Shown piece by piece: positions 1 to 8,657 of a stretch of DNA of 64,000 bases (its first letter is position 1; each line of letters opens with the position of its first letter). The notes under the pieces are model-generated. The model ran no database searches, had not been told where the DNA came from, and saw nothing but the letters and a program-made list of their open reading frames with translations. Source of the stretch: Murinocardiopsis flavida (GTDB lineage: Bacteria; Actinomycetota; Actinomycetes; Streptosporangiales; Streptosporangiaceae); assembly GCF_003014485.1 (NCBI RefSeq), contig NZ_PYGA01000013.1, forward strand, positions 161,522-225,521, given 5' to 3'. The position numbers and the translations under genes are program-made.

Positions 1-104
1 GATTCGGCCCGCCACACCCAACGCAACAGTGACTCCTGAACAGACGGTAGTAGCGGGCAGGCCAGAGGGAGACTCTATCGGCGTGTGCCGCGAAGGAACG
101 GTGC

Positions 105-144
105 CGGGGTAGGGCATAAGGAATGGTCTCGGGGTAGGGCATAA
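105..144. repeat. 15-bp direct repeat upstream of the ABC ATPase gene
   Basis: CGGGGTAGGGCATAA occurs at 105-119 and again at 130-144, exactly 25 bp apart. The first 350 bases of the window hold no convincing gene. The pair could be a regulator site for the downstream gene, or simply a local duplication. Confidence 0.4.
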
Positions 145-350
145 CGGGCGCGCGGGCCCATGGGTGGTCGGCGCGGACGACGCGGTCGGCGCGGACATCG
201 GGGGTCGGCCGATCGGACGAGGTGCCGCCCGTGGACCGTCCGGACGGCGGATGCGCCGCGCACCAGCCGCTCACCAGGATGGACACCGCGCACTCGCGAC
301 AGCCGTCCCGACGGCAGCCCGACGGCAGCACCGACAAGGAGCCGCATCCC

Positions 351-1178
351 ATGAGCCGCACCGCCGCCCCCGGACCGTCTCCCGCCCCTGAGCCGCCTCC
401 CGCTCCGGAGTCGTCCACTTCCCCCGAGCCGTCCACCGTTCCGGACCGCGCGTCCGCGCCCGCGGTGTCGGCGCGCGGGCTCACCAAGGTCTACGGCACC
501 GGCGCGACCCCCGTCCGCGCGCTGGACGGCCTGGACGTCGACTTCGACCGGGGCGCGTTCACCGCGATCATGGGGCCGTCGGGCTCCGGCAAGTCCACCC
601 TCATGCACTGCATGGCCGGGCTCGACACCGCGACGTCGGGTTCGGTGCGCCTCGGCGGTACCGACATCACGGGACTCAAGGACCGGCAGCTCACCGCCCT
701 GCGCAGGGAACGGGTCGGGTTCGTCTTCCAGGCGTTCAACCTGCTGCCGATGCTCACCGCCGAGCAGAACATCCTGCTGCCCGCGCAGATCGCCGGCCGC
801 AGGGTGGACACGGCGCGGTTCGACCACGTCGTGGACGCCGTGGGGCTGCGCGACCGGCTCGGACACCTGCCCGCGAAGCTGTCGGGCGGCCAGCAGCAGC
901 GGGTCGCCGTCGCCCGCGCCCTGCTCGGCGCCCCCGAAGTGGTCTACGCCGACGAGCCCACCGGCAACCTCGACTCCCGCTCCGGCGCGGAGGTGCTGTC
1001 CTTCCTCCGCGATTCAGTGCGCGAACTGGGCCAGACCGTCGTCATGGTGACCCATGACCCGGTCGCCGCCTCCTACGCCGACCGCGCGGTGTTCCTGCGC
1101 GACGGGCGCCTCGTGGACGACATCGCGCACCCCAGCACCGAGACCGTCCTCGACCGGCTCGTCCACCTGGAGGACTGA
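351..1178 (+). CDS. ABC transporter ATP-binding protein, MacB/LolD type
   Basis: A 275-residue ATPase that would power a FtsX/MacB-like permease. Visible motifs: Walker A GPSGSGKST, Q-loop FQAFNLLP, signature LSGGQQQR, Walker B VVYADEPT with the NLDS D-loop, and switch His in VTHD. The first ~40 residues are a Pro/Ser/Glu-rich tail before the conserved ARGLTKVYG start. ATG 351 is chosen because AAGGAG sits 9 bp upstream. The usual partner permease is missing: the next gene is on the other strand, so this is an orphan ATPase, or its partner is elsewhere. Confidence 0.93.
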   Translation: MSRTAAPGPSPAPEPPPAPESSTSPEPSTVPDRASAPAVSARGLTKVYGTGATPVRALDGLDVDFDRGAFTAIMGPSGSGKSTLMHCMAGLDTATSGSVRLGGTDITGLKDRQLTALRRERVGFVFQAFNLLPMLTAEQNILLPAQIAGRRVDTARFDHVVDAVGLRDRLGHLPAKLSGGQQQRVAVARALLGAPEVVYADEPTGNLDSRSGAEVLSFLRDSVRELGQTVVMVTHDPVAASYADRAVFLRDGRLVDDIAHPSTETVLDRLVHLED

Positions 1179-1317
1179 ACCCGGCGCCCGGCCCCGCCCG
1201 AGGCGGCTGCGGGCTACCGTCCATCGCGACGCGACGCGACGCGACGCGCCCCGACCAGCCGGCCCCGCCCCGCCCGGTGGCGGGACAGCGGAACAGTGGG
1301 CCGGGCCCCGGATACGG

Positions 1318-2493
1318 CTATCGGCGGTGCCACCAGCGGGAGCGGCGCGGCGTCGCGCCGGTCTCCGCGTCGTAGGCGGCGATCCAGGAGCCGCTGCCGA
1401 CATAGACCGCGCCATGGGCGACGGTCGGGGCCGTGCAGTCCCGCCCGCCGAGCAGCACCGCGGCCCACACCGGATCGCCGGTCTTGGCGGAGGAGGCGGA
1501 CAGCAGCCCGTCCCTGCGCGCCGTGTAGACGGTGGACCCGGCGACCGCGGCCGCCCCATAGGGCCAGGTGTGCTCCTGGTACCACCTGCGCAGCGCCGTC
1601 TTCCGGTCGAACGCGGACAGCATCCCGTTCTGGCCTCCCGTGTAGACCCGGTCGGCGGTGACCGCGGGTTCGGTGAAGCCCGAGATGTGCTGGCCGGTGG
1701 CGATCGTGCGCTTCTGGGTCAGCAGCGTCCACAAGGGTGTGCCGGTCTCGGCGGAGAGTGCGGACAACTCACCGCTGCTGCTGCCGATGTAGAGCACGCC
1801 GTCGCGGACCGCGCCGGTGTCCGGCCCCGCGTTGCGCTCCCGCAGCGCGTGCGACCACAACAGGTCCCCGGTCGCGGCGTCCAACGCCATGACCTGCGCG
1901 GGGTCGCCGTCGGCATGGAGGGCGTCGGCCAATCCCAGCTGGTAGGAGGCCGCGCGGACCTTCATGAAGACCCGGCCGTCGGCGACAGCGGGCGACGCGG
2001 TACCGCACGGCCCTGGCATCGCCGCCCGCCATTGGGTGTCGCCCGTGGCGGCGTCGATGCGGTACAGGGACTCGTCGTCGCAGCCGACGTAGAGGGCGCC
2101 GTCGACAACGGCGGGGGAGGAGCGGACTCCCGCAGGAAGGTCGCGCCGCCACACCACCCGCCCCGTCGCGGCGTCGAGGGCGAACACCACGCCGGTCCGG
2201 ACGGGATCCGAGGTCGACGCCGCATAGACCGTGCCGTCGTGCACGGCGACGGCGGGTGCGCCGGCCATGGTCGTCGGGCCGTTGTGGACGGTGAACCTCC
2301 AGCGCCGCTGCCCGGTGCGGGCATCGAGGGCGTAGACCTTGTGGTCGCAGCTCCCCGCGTACACGGTGCCGTCGGCGACCACCGGGCTCCAGTCGATCGG
2401 TCCGCCGGTCCGCACGCTCCACGGCTGGAATCCGGGCAGCGGGTCGGACGGCTCGAACACTCCGGTGCGCGCCGCATCACCGCGGTAGTGCAT
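1318..2493 (-). CDS. PQQ-binding-like beta-propeller repeat protein
   Basis: 391 residues made of repeated blades with the signature 'VYALDARTGQRRW', 'VFALDAATGRVVW', 'MALDAATGDLLW', 'LSALSAETGTPLW', typical of PQQ/pyrrolo-quinoline-like eight-bladed propellers. No signal peptide is seen from the chosen ATG (2493), which has an AAGGGGA ribosome site just upstream, so the protein looks cytoplasmic; a role in binding or scaffolding is more likely than quinoprotein dehydrogenase activity. It is convergent with the ABC ATPase gene upstream and divergent from the LysE gene. Confidence 0.85.
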   Translation of the reverse strand: MHYRGDAARTGVFEPSDPLPGFQPWSVRTGGPIDWSPVVADGTVYAGSCDHKVYALDARTGQRRWRFTVHNGPTTMAGAPAVAVHDGTVYAASTSDPVRTGVVFALDAATGRVVWRRDLPAGVRSSPAVVDGALYVGCDDESLYRIDAATGDTQWRAAMPGPCGTASPAVADGRVFMKVRAASYQLGLADALHADGDPAQVMALDAATGDLLWSHALRERNAGPDTGAVRDGVLYIGSSSGELSALSAETGTPLWTLLTQKRTIATGQHISGFTEPAVTADRVYTGGQNGMLSAFDRKTALRRWYQEHTWPYGAAAVAGSTVYTARRDGLLSASSAKTGDPVWAAVLLGGRDCTAPTVAHGAVYVGSGSWIAAYDAETGATPRRSRWWHRR

Positions 2494-2759
2494 GGGATTC
2501 CCCTTGCCGCTGTGTCCAGTGCGCCCAGCTTTGCGGCGGATTGCCCCAATGGCAAGGAATTTTGGGCCATGGTGCCCGCCCGGTCGGACCCGCTCGTACG
2601 CCGCGGATCCGCCCACCCGGCCGACCCCACCCGGCCGCCCCCGCCCGCCCACCGGCCGGGTCCACCTGCCGCCCAAGCCGACCCCGCTCACGGCCCCGCC
2701 CAAACCCGCGAGCCCGGCGCGGGCCCGCCCGTCAAAAGGGCAGGAACTACCATGGATGG

Positions 2760-3425
2760 GTGTCCTCGATGCTGTATCTGAGTTTCCTTGCTTTCGCCGT
2801 GCTCGTGGTGGTCGCGCCCGGGCCCGACTTCGCCGTGGTGCTGAAGAACTCCATCGCGGCGGGGCGGCGCTCCGGGTTCGCGGCCGCGGCCGGGGTCGCC
2901 AGCAGCAACGTCGTCCACGGCACTGCGGCGGCGTTGGGGGTCAGCGCGCTGCTGACCGCGTCGCAGACCCTGTTCACCACGGTGCGCTGGATCGGCATCG
3001 CCTACCTGTGCTACCTGGGTGTGCAGGCGCTGCGGGCGGCGTGGCGCGGCGGCTACGCGTCCCCGTCCCACGCGGGCCACGTCCCCGGCGGTGTGCTGCG
3101 CGGCTGGTCGCAGGGGTTCCTGTCCAACCTCACCAACCCCAAGGTGCTGGCGTTCTACCTGTCGGTGCTCCCGCAGTTCCTCGGCGGCGGCGAGGTGACC
3201 CTGGGCGCCGTGCTGCTGCTGGCGTACTCCCACGCCGCGCTCAGCCTGACCTGGCTGGTGCTGATCGTCGCCCTGCTGCACCGGGTGCGGGACTGGGTGG
3301 GACGCTCGGCGGTGCGCCGCGCGATCGACACCGGGACGGGCACCGCTCTCCTCGGCTTCGCCGCGGCCCTCGGCCGCCCCGACGCCGAGCGCGCCGTGCG
3401 CTCCCTGGTGGCGGAGGCGGCGTAG
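2760..3425 (+). CDS. LysE/RhtB-family amino-acid exporter
   Basis: About 221 residues with six predicted membrane helices and the family hallmark PGPDFAVVLKNSIAAGRRSG near residues 20-40, followed by GVASSN and the LSNLTNPKVLAFYLSVLPQF segment. LysE/RhtB proteins export basic or hydroxylated amino acids, homoserine lactones and similar solutes; the substrate cannot be read from sequence. Start is GTG 2760 or ATG 2769; AGGA at 2742-2745 favours the earlier codon. Divergent from the propeller gene. Confidence 0.88.
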   Translation: MSSMLYLSFLAFAVLVVVAPGPDFAVVLKNSIAAGRRSGFAAAAGVASSNVVHGTAAALGVSALLTASQTLFTTVRWIGIAYLCYLGVQALRAAWRGGYASPSHAGHVPGGVLRGWSQGFLSNLTNPKVLAFYLSVLPQFLGGGEVTLGAVLLLAYSHAALSLTWLVLIVALLHRVRDWVGRSAVRRAIDTGTGTALLGFAAALGRPDAERAVRSLVAEAA

Positions 3426-3517
3426 GCGGCGGAGACTGCGTAGGGCCCGCCTCCCTGCGGCCCAGTACCCTGCCGACTGCCGGAGCAGGCAGGCAGCCGA
3501 TCCAGGAGGTACCCCCC

Positions 3518-4480
3518 GTGTACGTCGACCTCGCAGAGCCGGAGCTGCGGAGCTACCGCAGCGCGCAGCACGACCCCGACGACTTCGACTCGTTCTGGGC
3601 GTCGACCCTCGCCCAGGCCCGCGAGCACGACATCGCGGTCACCGCCGAACAGGTCGACACCGGGCTCTCGACCGTCGATGTGTACGACACCGTGTTCTCC
3701 GGCTACAACGGCCAGCGCATCAGCGCGTGGCTGGTGCTGCCCGCCGCGCGCACCGGCCCGCTCCCGGCGGTGGTGCAGTACCAGGGCTACGGCGGCGGCC
3801 GGGCGCACCCGCTGGACCACCTGGTGTGGGCGTCGGCCGGGTACGCGCACCTCGTCATGGACACCCGCGGGCAGGCGTCGGCCTGGGGCGGCGGCGTGAC
3901 ACCCGACCCGGACGGCGGCGGCCCGCAGTCGCCGGGCGTCATGACGCGGGGCATCGAGAGCCGCGAGACGTACTACTACCGGCGGCTGATCACCGACGCG
4001 GTCCGCGCGGTCGAGGCGGTCCGCGGCATGGAGTCGGTCGACCCCGACCGCGTCGCCGTCGTCGGTGGCAGCCAGGGCGGCGCGCTGGCGCTGTCCGTGG
4101 CGGGGCTGGTCGGCGGCCTGCGGCTGGTCAGCGCGCGCGTGCCGTTCCTGTGCGACTTCCCGCGCGCCACCGTCATCACCGACGACCTGCCCTACAAGGA
4201 GATCGGCAGCTACTTGGCCGTCCACCGGCACAAGGTGGCGCAGGTCCACGACACGCTGAGCTACTTCGACGGGGTCAACTTCGCCCGGAGGGCGAGCGCG
4301 CCGGCCCGGTTCTCCGCCGCCCTGATGGACCCGGTCACCCCGCCGTCCACGGTGTTCGGCGCGTACAACGCCTACGCCGGTCCCAAGGAGATGGCGGTGT
4401 GGCCCTACAACGGGCACGAGGGCGGCGGCGTGGAGTCCACCGCCGCCGACCTGGTGGCGCTGCGCGGCGCGTTCGGCTGA
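3518..4480 (+). CDS. Acetylxylan esterase (AXE1 family, CE7-like)
   Basis: 320 residues, the normal length of CE7 acetylxylan esterase/cephalosporin-C deacetylase. Landmarks: conserved YQGYGGGRAHP oxyanion region, MDTRGQ, nucleophile serine in GGSQGG, catalytic Asp in LMDPVTPPS and His in NGHEGGG. GTG 3518 follows an AGGAGG site at 3504-3509 (8 bp spacing). It lacks a signal peptide, so it probably acts on imported acetylated oligosaccharides in the cytoplasm. The gene ends just before a strong hairpin shared with convergent gltA. Confidence 0.9.
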   Translation: MYVDLAEPELRSYRSAQHDPDDFDSFWASTLAQAREHDIAVTAEQVDTGLSTVDVYDTVFSGYNGQRISAWLVLPAARTGPLPAVVQYQGYGGGRAHPLDHLVWASAGYAHLVMDTRGQASAWGGGVTPDPDGGGPQSPGVMTRGIESRETYYYRRLITDAVRAVEAVRGMESVDPDRVAVVGGSQGGALALSVAGLVGGLRLVSARVPFLCDFPRATVITDDLPYKEIGSYLAVHRHKVAQVHDTLSYFDGVNFARRASAPARFSAALMDPVTPPSTVFGAYNAYAGPKEMAVWPYNGHEGGGVESTAADLVALRGAFG

Positions 4481-4549
4481 ACCGCGGGACGGGCGGATGA
4501 CCGGACGGCCAGATGGCCTGCCGGACGACGTCCGGGCCGCCGGCCGAGC

Positions 4550-4589
4550 CCGCGCCCGCGGCGCCACAAGGTCGGCGCCGCGGGCGCGG
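4550..4589. terminator. Bidirectional hairpin between esterase and gltA
   Basis: Perfect 16-bp inverted arms (4550-4565 and 4574-4589) with an 8-base loop lie between the convergent esterase and citrate synthase stop codons. No T-run follows, as is common in high-GC actinobacteria. Confidence 0.6.
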
Positions 4590-4658
4590 CGGGGCCGTAC
4601 GGACGCGCCCGCCGCGCGCCCCGGGTCCCGCCGTCCGGTGGCCCGGCCGTCCGGTGGC

Positions 4659-5954
4659 TCAGCCGTGCCCGGGGTAGTCCCGCTTCGCCGGGCCGGTGTA
4701 GAGCTGGCGCGGCCTGGCGATACGCGGGTTGGACTCGGCGTGCTGCTCGCGCCAGTGCGCGATCCAGCCCGGCAGCCGCCCGATCGCGAACAGCACGGTG
4801 AACATGTTCGACGGGAAGCCGAGCGCCCGGTAGATCAGACCGGTGTAGAAGTCGACGTTGGGGTACAGCTTGCGGTCGACGAAATAGGGGTCGTTGAGGG
4901 CGATCTCCTCAAGCTTCAGGGCCAGCTCGAACAGCTTGTCGTCGCGGCCGTGGCGCTCCAGGATCTGCGTCGCGAGCTTCTTGATCTCCTTGCTGCGCGG
5001 GTCGAAGTTCTTGTAGACGCGGTGCCCGAACCCCATGAGCCGGGTCTCGCTGCTCTTGTCCTTGACCTTGGCGATGAACCGGTCGACGTCGCCGCCGTCG
5101 CGCTCGATCTCGGTGAGCATCTCCAGGACGGCCTGGTTGGCGCCGCCGTGCAGCGGGCCCGACAGGGCGTTGATCCCGGCGGAGACGCTCGCGAACAGGT
5201 TGGCGCCGGAGGAGCCCACGACCCGCACGGTCGCCGTCGAGCAGTTCAGCTCATGGTCGGCGTGCAGGATGAGCAGCAGGTTCATCGCCCGCGCGTAGAG
5301 CTCCTTGGTCTCCTGGTCGAAGTCCTCGTCGCCGAAGAGCATGTGCAGGAAGTTCTCGACGTAGCCCAGCGACAGGTCGGAGGAGATGGACTCCTTGCCG
5401 GTGGAGTTGCGGTACAGCCGCGCGGCGACCTTGGGAAGCTGCGCGATGAGCTGCGCCGTCGCGGTCTCGACCTGGTCGGGGTCCTCGGGGTCGGCGTTGT
5501 CGGTGTGGAACGCGGCGAGCCCGCTGGCGGCGATGGACAGCGACGCCATGGGGTGGCCGGAACCGGGGCAGGTGTCCACGAGCAGGCGCAGCCCGGAGGG
5601 CACCGCGGAGTGGCGCCGCAGTTCGTCGTTGAAGGCGGCGAGCTGGTCGGACGTCGGCAGCTCGCCGTGGATCAGCAGGTAGCAGACCTCGACGAACGAA
5701 CTCTGCGTGGCGAGCTGCTCGATCGGGTAGCCGCGGTAGCGCAGGATCCCGGCGTCGCCGTCGATGTAGGTGATATCGGACCGGCAGCTCGCGGTGTTGC
5801 CGAACCCGGGGTCGAACGTCGTCAGCCCGGTCTCGGACAGCAGCGGTTTGATGTCGATCGAGGATTCGCCCTCGGTCCCGGTCAGGGTGTCGAAGGATCG
5901 GGTCTGCGAACCGAAGCGCAAGGACACCTGTTGTCCGTTCGTCATCTCGGTCAT
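4659..5954 (-). CDS. gltA: Citrate synthase
   Basis: Condenses acetyl-CoA with oxaloacetate at the entry of the TCA cycle. About 431 residues, matching type II bacterial citrate synthases: N-terminal beta-rich segment (SLRFGSQTRSF), GFGNTASCRSDITYIDGDAGILRYRGYPIEQLA, HADHELNCST (catalytic His region), LMGFGHRVYKNFDPRSK (second His) and NVDFYTG (catalytic Asp). ATG 5954 (MTEMTNGQQ) agrees with family N-termini; an in-frame ATG pair at 5978/5975 is also possible, with GGAAGGG between them. Monocistronic, with about 330 bp of upstream non-coding DNA. Confidence 0.96.
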   Translation of the reverse strand: MTEMTNGQQVSLRFGSQTRSFDTLTGTEGESSIDIKPLLSETGLTTFDPGFGNTASCRSDITYIDGDAGILRYRGYPIEQLATQSSFVEVCYLLIHGELPTSDQLAAFNDELRRHSAVPSGLRLLVDTCPGSGHPMASLSIAASGLAAFHTDNADPEDPDQVETATAQLIAQLPKVAARLYRNSTGKESISSDLSLGYVENFLHMLFGDEDFDQETKELYARAMNLLLILHADHELNCSTATVRVVGSSGANLFASVSAGINALSGPLHGGANQAVLEMLTEIERDGGDVDRFIAKVKDKSSETRLMGFGHRVYKNFDPRSKEIKKLATQILERHGRDDKLFELALKLEEIALNDPYFVDRKLYPNVDFYTGLIYRALGFPSNMFTVLFAIGRLPGWIAHWREQHAESNPRIARPRQLYTGPAKRDYPGHG

Positions 5955-5978
5955 GTCGGGATGGTGCCCTTCCATCAT

Positions 5979-6290
5979 CCGGCGAGCGGTCCGGCTCGCC
6001 GCGTTATTTGTGGTCGGCCGCGCGGGCCGGGTTTCTTGGCCGATTCCGGGCGCCGGAAGCAGCCAAGGAACGCGCCCTACGCGCCGGTCAATACCGTAGA
6101 TGTGTCCTGCGGTACCGCTTACCTACCCCACCGCTTAATTCGGATGTCATGTATCACCCCGGAAAAGGCGGAGGTAAATCTCTCTCTGGTAAAGAACCGC
6201 GCACTGCACACGGGCGGGCTGCGGTTGGCGCGTGCTACTGGGCGTGTCGGCCGCATGGGTTCCGCGCGCGGGTGTTTCGGCCGGGCCCGT
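5979..6290. other. Non-coding gap upstream of gltA
   Basis: About 310 bases between gltA (leftward) and the 3' end of the response regulator gene (leftward). It must contain the gltA promoter. The 6085-6220 part is noticeably less GC-rich than the flanks. No convincing ORF or hairpin was recognised. Confidence 0.4.
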
Positions 6291-6974
6291 TCACTCCTCG
6301 TCGAGGAGGCCGTTCAGGTGCGCCCACCGTGCCACCTCGACCCGGTTGCGCGCCGCGAGCTTCGTGTGGACGCTCGTGAGGTGGGTCTTCACCGTGCTCA
6401 GGGAGATGAACAGGCGCGCCGCGACCTCGCTGTTGGTGAGCCCCGCCGCCACTGCCCGGACCACGTCGGTCTCCCGCTCGGTGAGCCCGGCACCGGCGGC
6501 GGCACCGGCAGCGGTGCGGCCCGCGTCGGCGGATGCGCGGTCGCCGGGGGCCGTGAAGTGCTTCAGCAGCCGGACCGTGACGCTCGGGGACACCAGCGCG
6601 TCGCCGCGTGCCGCCGCGCGAACCGCCTCGATCAGCAGCGCCGGCCCGGCGTCCTTGAGGAGGAAGCCCGTTGCGCCGCCCTCCAACGCCGCATAGACGT
6701 ACTCGTCGAGGTCGAAGGTCGTCGCGACGACGACCCGCAGCGGGTCGGCGATGCCGCGCCCGGCGATCCGCCGGGTCACCTCCAGGCCGTCCAGACCGGG
6801 CATGCGGATGTCGAGCAGGCAGACGTCGGGCCGCAGTGAGCGGGCGAGCGACAGCGCCGTCGCCCCGTCGCCCGCCTCCGCCACCACCTCGATGTCGGGT
6901 TCGGCGTTCAGCATGAACCGGAACCCGGTCCGGACGAGGTGCTGGTCGTCGGCGAGGAGGACGCGGATGGTCAT
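6291..6974 (-). CDS. NarL/FixJ-family response regulator
   Basis: 227 residues. N-terminal receiver with DDQ acidic pocket (residues 9-11), phospho-acceptor Asp in CLLDIRMPGLDG (about residue 54), Thr in VVATTFD and Lys in LLKDAGP; C-terminal LuxR helix-turn-helix (LTERETDVVRAVAAGLTNSEVAARLFISLSTVKTHLTSVHTKL). A poorly conserved linker of ~25 residues rich in Ala/Gly joins them. Its ATG overlaps the stop of the upstream sensor kinase gene by 4 bp (ATGA), so the pair is translationally coupled. Target genes are not evident nearby. Confidence 0.95.
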   Translation of the reverse strand: MTIRVLLADDQHLVRTGFRFMLNAEPDIEVVAEAGDGATALSLARSLRPDVCLLDIRMPGLDGLEVTRRIAGRGIADPLRVVVATTFDLDEYVYAALEGGATGFLLKDAGPALLIEAVRAAARGDALVSPSVTVRLLKHFTAPGDRASADAGRTAAGAAAGAGLTERETDVVRAVAAGLTNSEVAARLFISLSTVKTHLTSVHTKLAARNRVEVARWAHLNGLLDEE

Positions 6975-8284
6975 TGGGCCCGCTCCTCTCCCCGTGCGGC
7001 GGCAGCCGGTTCCGGTGCGCCGCCGGGTTCGGCCGCCGCGGGCAGCGGCAGCCGGGCCCGCAGCAGCCAGCCCGGGCCGTCGGACGCCGGGCCCGCGGTA
7101 CACGACCCGCCGAGGAGCCGGGCACGTTCGCCCATCCCCACCAGGCCGTACCCGTGGCCGCCGCCGCGCACGGCGGCGGTGCGCCCGTCGTCGGCCACGT
7201 CCACCCGCACCTCGGAAGCGTCGGCCCTCGCCCGCACCAGGATCCGCGTCGCATCGCGGGCATGGCGCAGTGCGTTGGTGACGCCTTCCTGCGCGATGCG
7301 CGCCACCGCCGACCCGGTTGCGGGCGGCAGGTCCGCCAGCGGACCCGCCGTTTCCACCACGACGCCGGGCCGTCCATCGTGGGCCGGGCGCTCCAGGTCC
7401 GCCAGCGCGGCGGCGGTGTCGCGGGGTGCCGACGCCGTCTCACCGGGGTCGCGCAGCGCGGCGACCATCGCGCGCATGGCGGCGAGCGCACGTGCCCCCG
7501 CCGCCTCGATCTCCGGTAGCGCCTCGCGGACCAGCTCCGCGTCGTCGCGCGCCTCCGCGTGGCGCAGCGCCTGGACCTGCACCACGATCCCGGTGACCTG
7601 GTGTGCGACGACGTCGTGGAGTTCTCGTGAGATCGCCAGCCGCTCCTCGCGGCGCACCTCCTCGATGCGCTGCCGCTGCCGGAACCGGCGCCACCGCAGG
7701 ACGCAGCCGGGGACGAGCAGCATCACGCACGGCTGGATGCTCCGCCCGAGAAAGCCGAGGAGACCCAGCTGCTCCAGCGTGGGCACGTCGCGCCAGGCCC
7801 CGGAGACGATGGTGAGAACGGCCGCCAGCACGGCCGGCGCCGCAACGGCAGGGCGATGGCGCACTATGACCACGGTGACGGCGAGGAGCACCGCCAATGT
7901 CTCGGTGGTACCGAACCAGTAGCCGTAGGGCCCCTGCGGCCGGGTCCAGAGGACGGTGGAGGCGGCGAAAGGGACCAGCGGAGCCAGCGCCGCAGCCGTG
8001 GCGGCAAAGGCGGGCCGCCGTCGCAGGGCCAGCGCGGCCAGCGCGAACAGGGCGGTGATGCCGCCGGAGGCGGCGGGGACGAAAGTGGCGGTGGAGAAGG
8101 GCGGGGCCTGCCACAGTTCCGCGGGGATGCCGGGCGCCATCAAGGCGCCCCGGAGGTCCAGCGCGAAGGTCCCGGCGAGGACCACGGCCGCCGTCGTGAA
8201 CATCGCCGCGGAGCCCGTCACGGACCCCGCAACGGACGGCACGGCCGAGCGCAGGCGGGCGGGGAGACCTGTCGAGGCGGACAC
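6971..8284 (-). CDS. Two-component sensor histidine kinase (HisKA_3 type)
   Basis: 437 residues. The N-terminal ~190 residues hold about six hydrophobic helices with little extracytoplasmic domain. The dimerisation/phospho-acceptor box is REERLAISRELHDVVAHQVTG (His near residue 222), followed by HATPase motifs (QEGVTNALRHA N-box, VDVADDG, GYGLVGMGERARLLGG). This architecture is the NarX/DesK-like class paired with LuxR-type regulators. The stimulus is unknown; the membrane-buried sensor suggests an envelope or intramembrane signal. Confidence 0.95.
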   Translation of the reverse strand: MSASTGLPARLRSAVPSVAGSVTGSAAMFTTAAVVLAGTFALDLRGALMAPGIPAELWQAPPFSTATFVPAASGGITALFALAALALRRRPAFAATAAALAPLVPFAASTVLWTRPQGPYGYWFGTTETLAVLLAVTVVIVRHRPAVAAPAVLAAVLTIVSGAWRDVPTLEQLGLLGFLGRSIQPCVMLLVPGCVLRWRRFRQRQRIEEVRREERLAISRELHDVVAHQVTGIVVQVQALRHAEARDDAELVREALPEIEAAGARALAAMRAMVAALRDPGETASAPRDTAAALADLERPAHDGRPGVVVETAGPLADLPPATGSAVARIAQEGVTNALRHARDATRILVRARADASEVRVDVADDGRTAAVRGGGHGYGLVGMGERARLLGGSCTAGPASDGPGWLLRARLPLPAAAEPGGAPEPAAAARGEERAQ

Positions 8285-8542
8285 GCGCCAAGGCTAATGC
8301 GGTGGTCGGCGCGCCGCCTCGGCCGACCGACCGACCCGACCCCCGACGTCCGTCCAGTGCGCGCAGTGGCACGTCGCCGCGTCCCCGGGGCGGCCCTGCC
8401 GCAGTGCGGGACGCAGCAGGGCCTGAGTCCGGTGGTCGGGAAGCCGGTGGCAGGTAGGGGTACCGCTGGTCGGGCGGGGCGGTGGATGCTCGGGAGGCCG
8501 GTGGTCAGATCGACACCACAGTCGGCGGGCCAAGAGGCTGAT
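8285..8542. other. Non-coding gap between kinase and methyltransferase genes
   Basis: No gene is supported. It contains scattered imperfect copies of CCGGTGGTC-like words around 8430-8510 and leads into the palindromic repeat described separately. The sensor-kinase promoter is expected near its right-to-left start at 8284. Confidence 0.4.
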
Positions 8543-8649
8543 GGGGTGCCGTTCTGGTCTGTCCCGATCAGGATGTGCTTCGGCGGTCGCTGCTGCGCAG
8601 CAGCGACCGCCGAAACACGTCCTCACGGCCGAATCAGGACCGGAACCCC
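8543..8649. repeat. Large imperfect palindrome, member of a dispersed repeat family
   Basis: The centre (8579-8614) is a perfect 36-bp palindrome with CGGCGGTCGCTGCTGCGCAG in each direction. Similarity between the arms extends outward to 8543 and 8649, giving arms of about 53 bases. Single-arm copies of the same unit occur at 33081-33139 and, more degenerate, at about 13541-13599. It lies just downstream of the methyltransferase stop and could end transcription, but its dispersal suggests a REP-like element. Confidence 0.65.
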
Positions 8650-8657
8650 AACAGCCT

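Noticed and set aside
1042..2781. Long open frames antisense to the PQQ-repeat protein gene
   Set aside because: Arg/Pro/Gly-rich translations without motifs; open only because of GC-rich third positions opposite a real gene.
4497..6839. 780-codon plus-strand frame across gltA and the response regulator
   Set aside because: Antisense to two well-supported genes and spans their intergenic gap; no domain visible.
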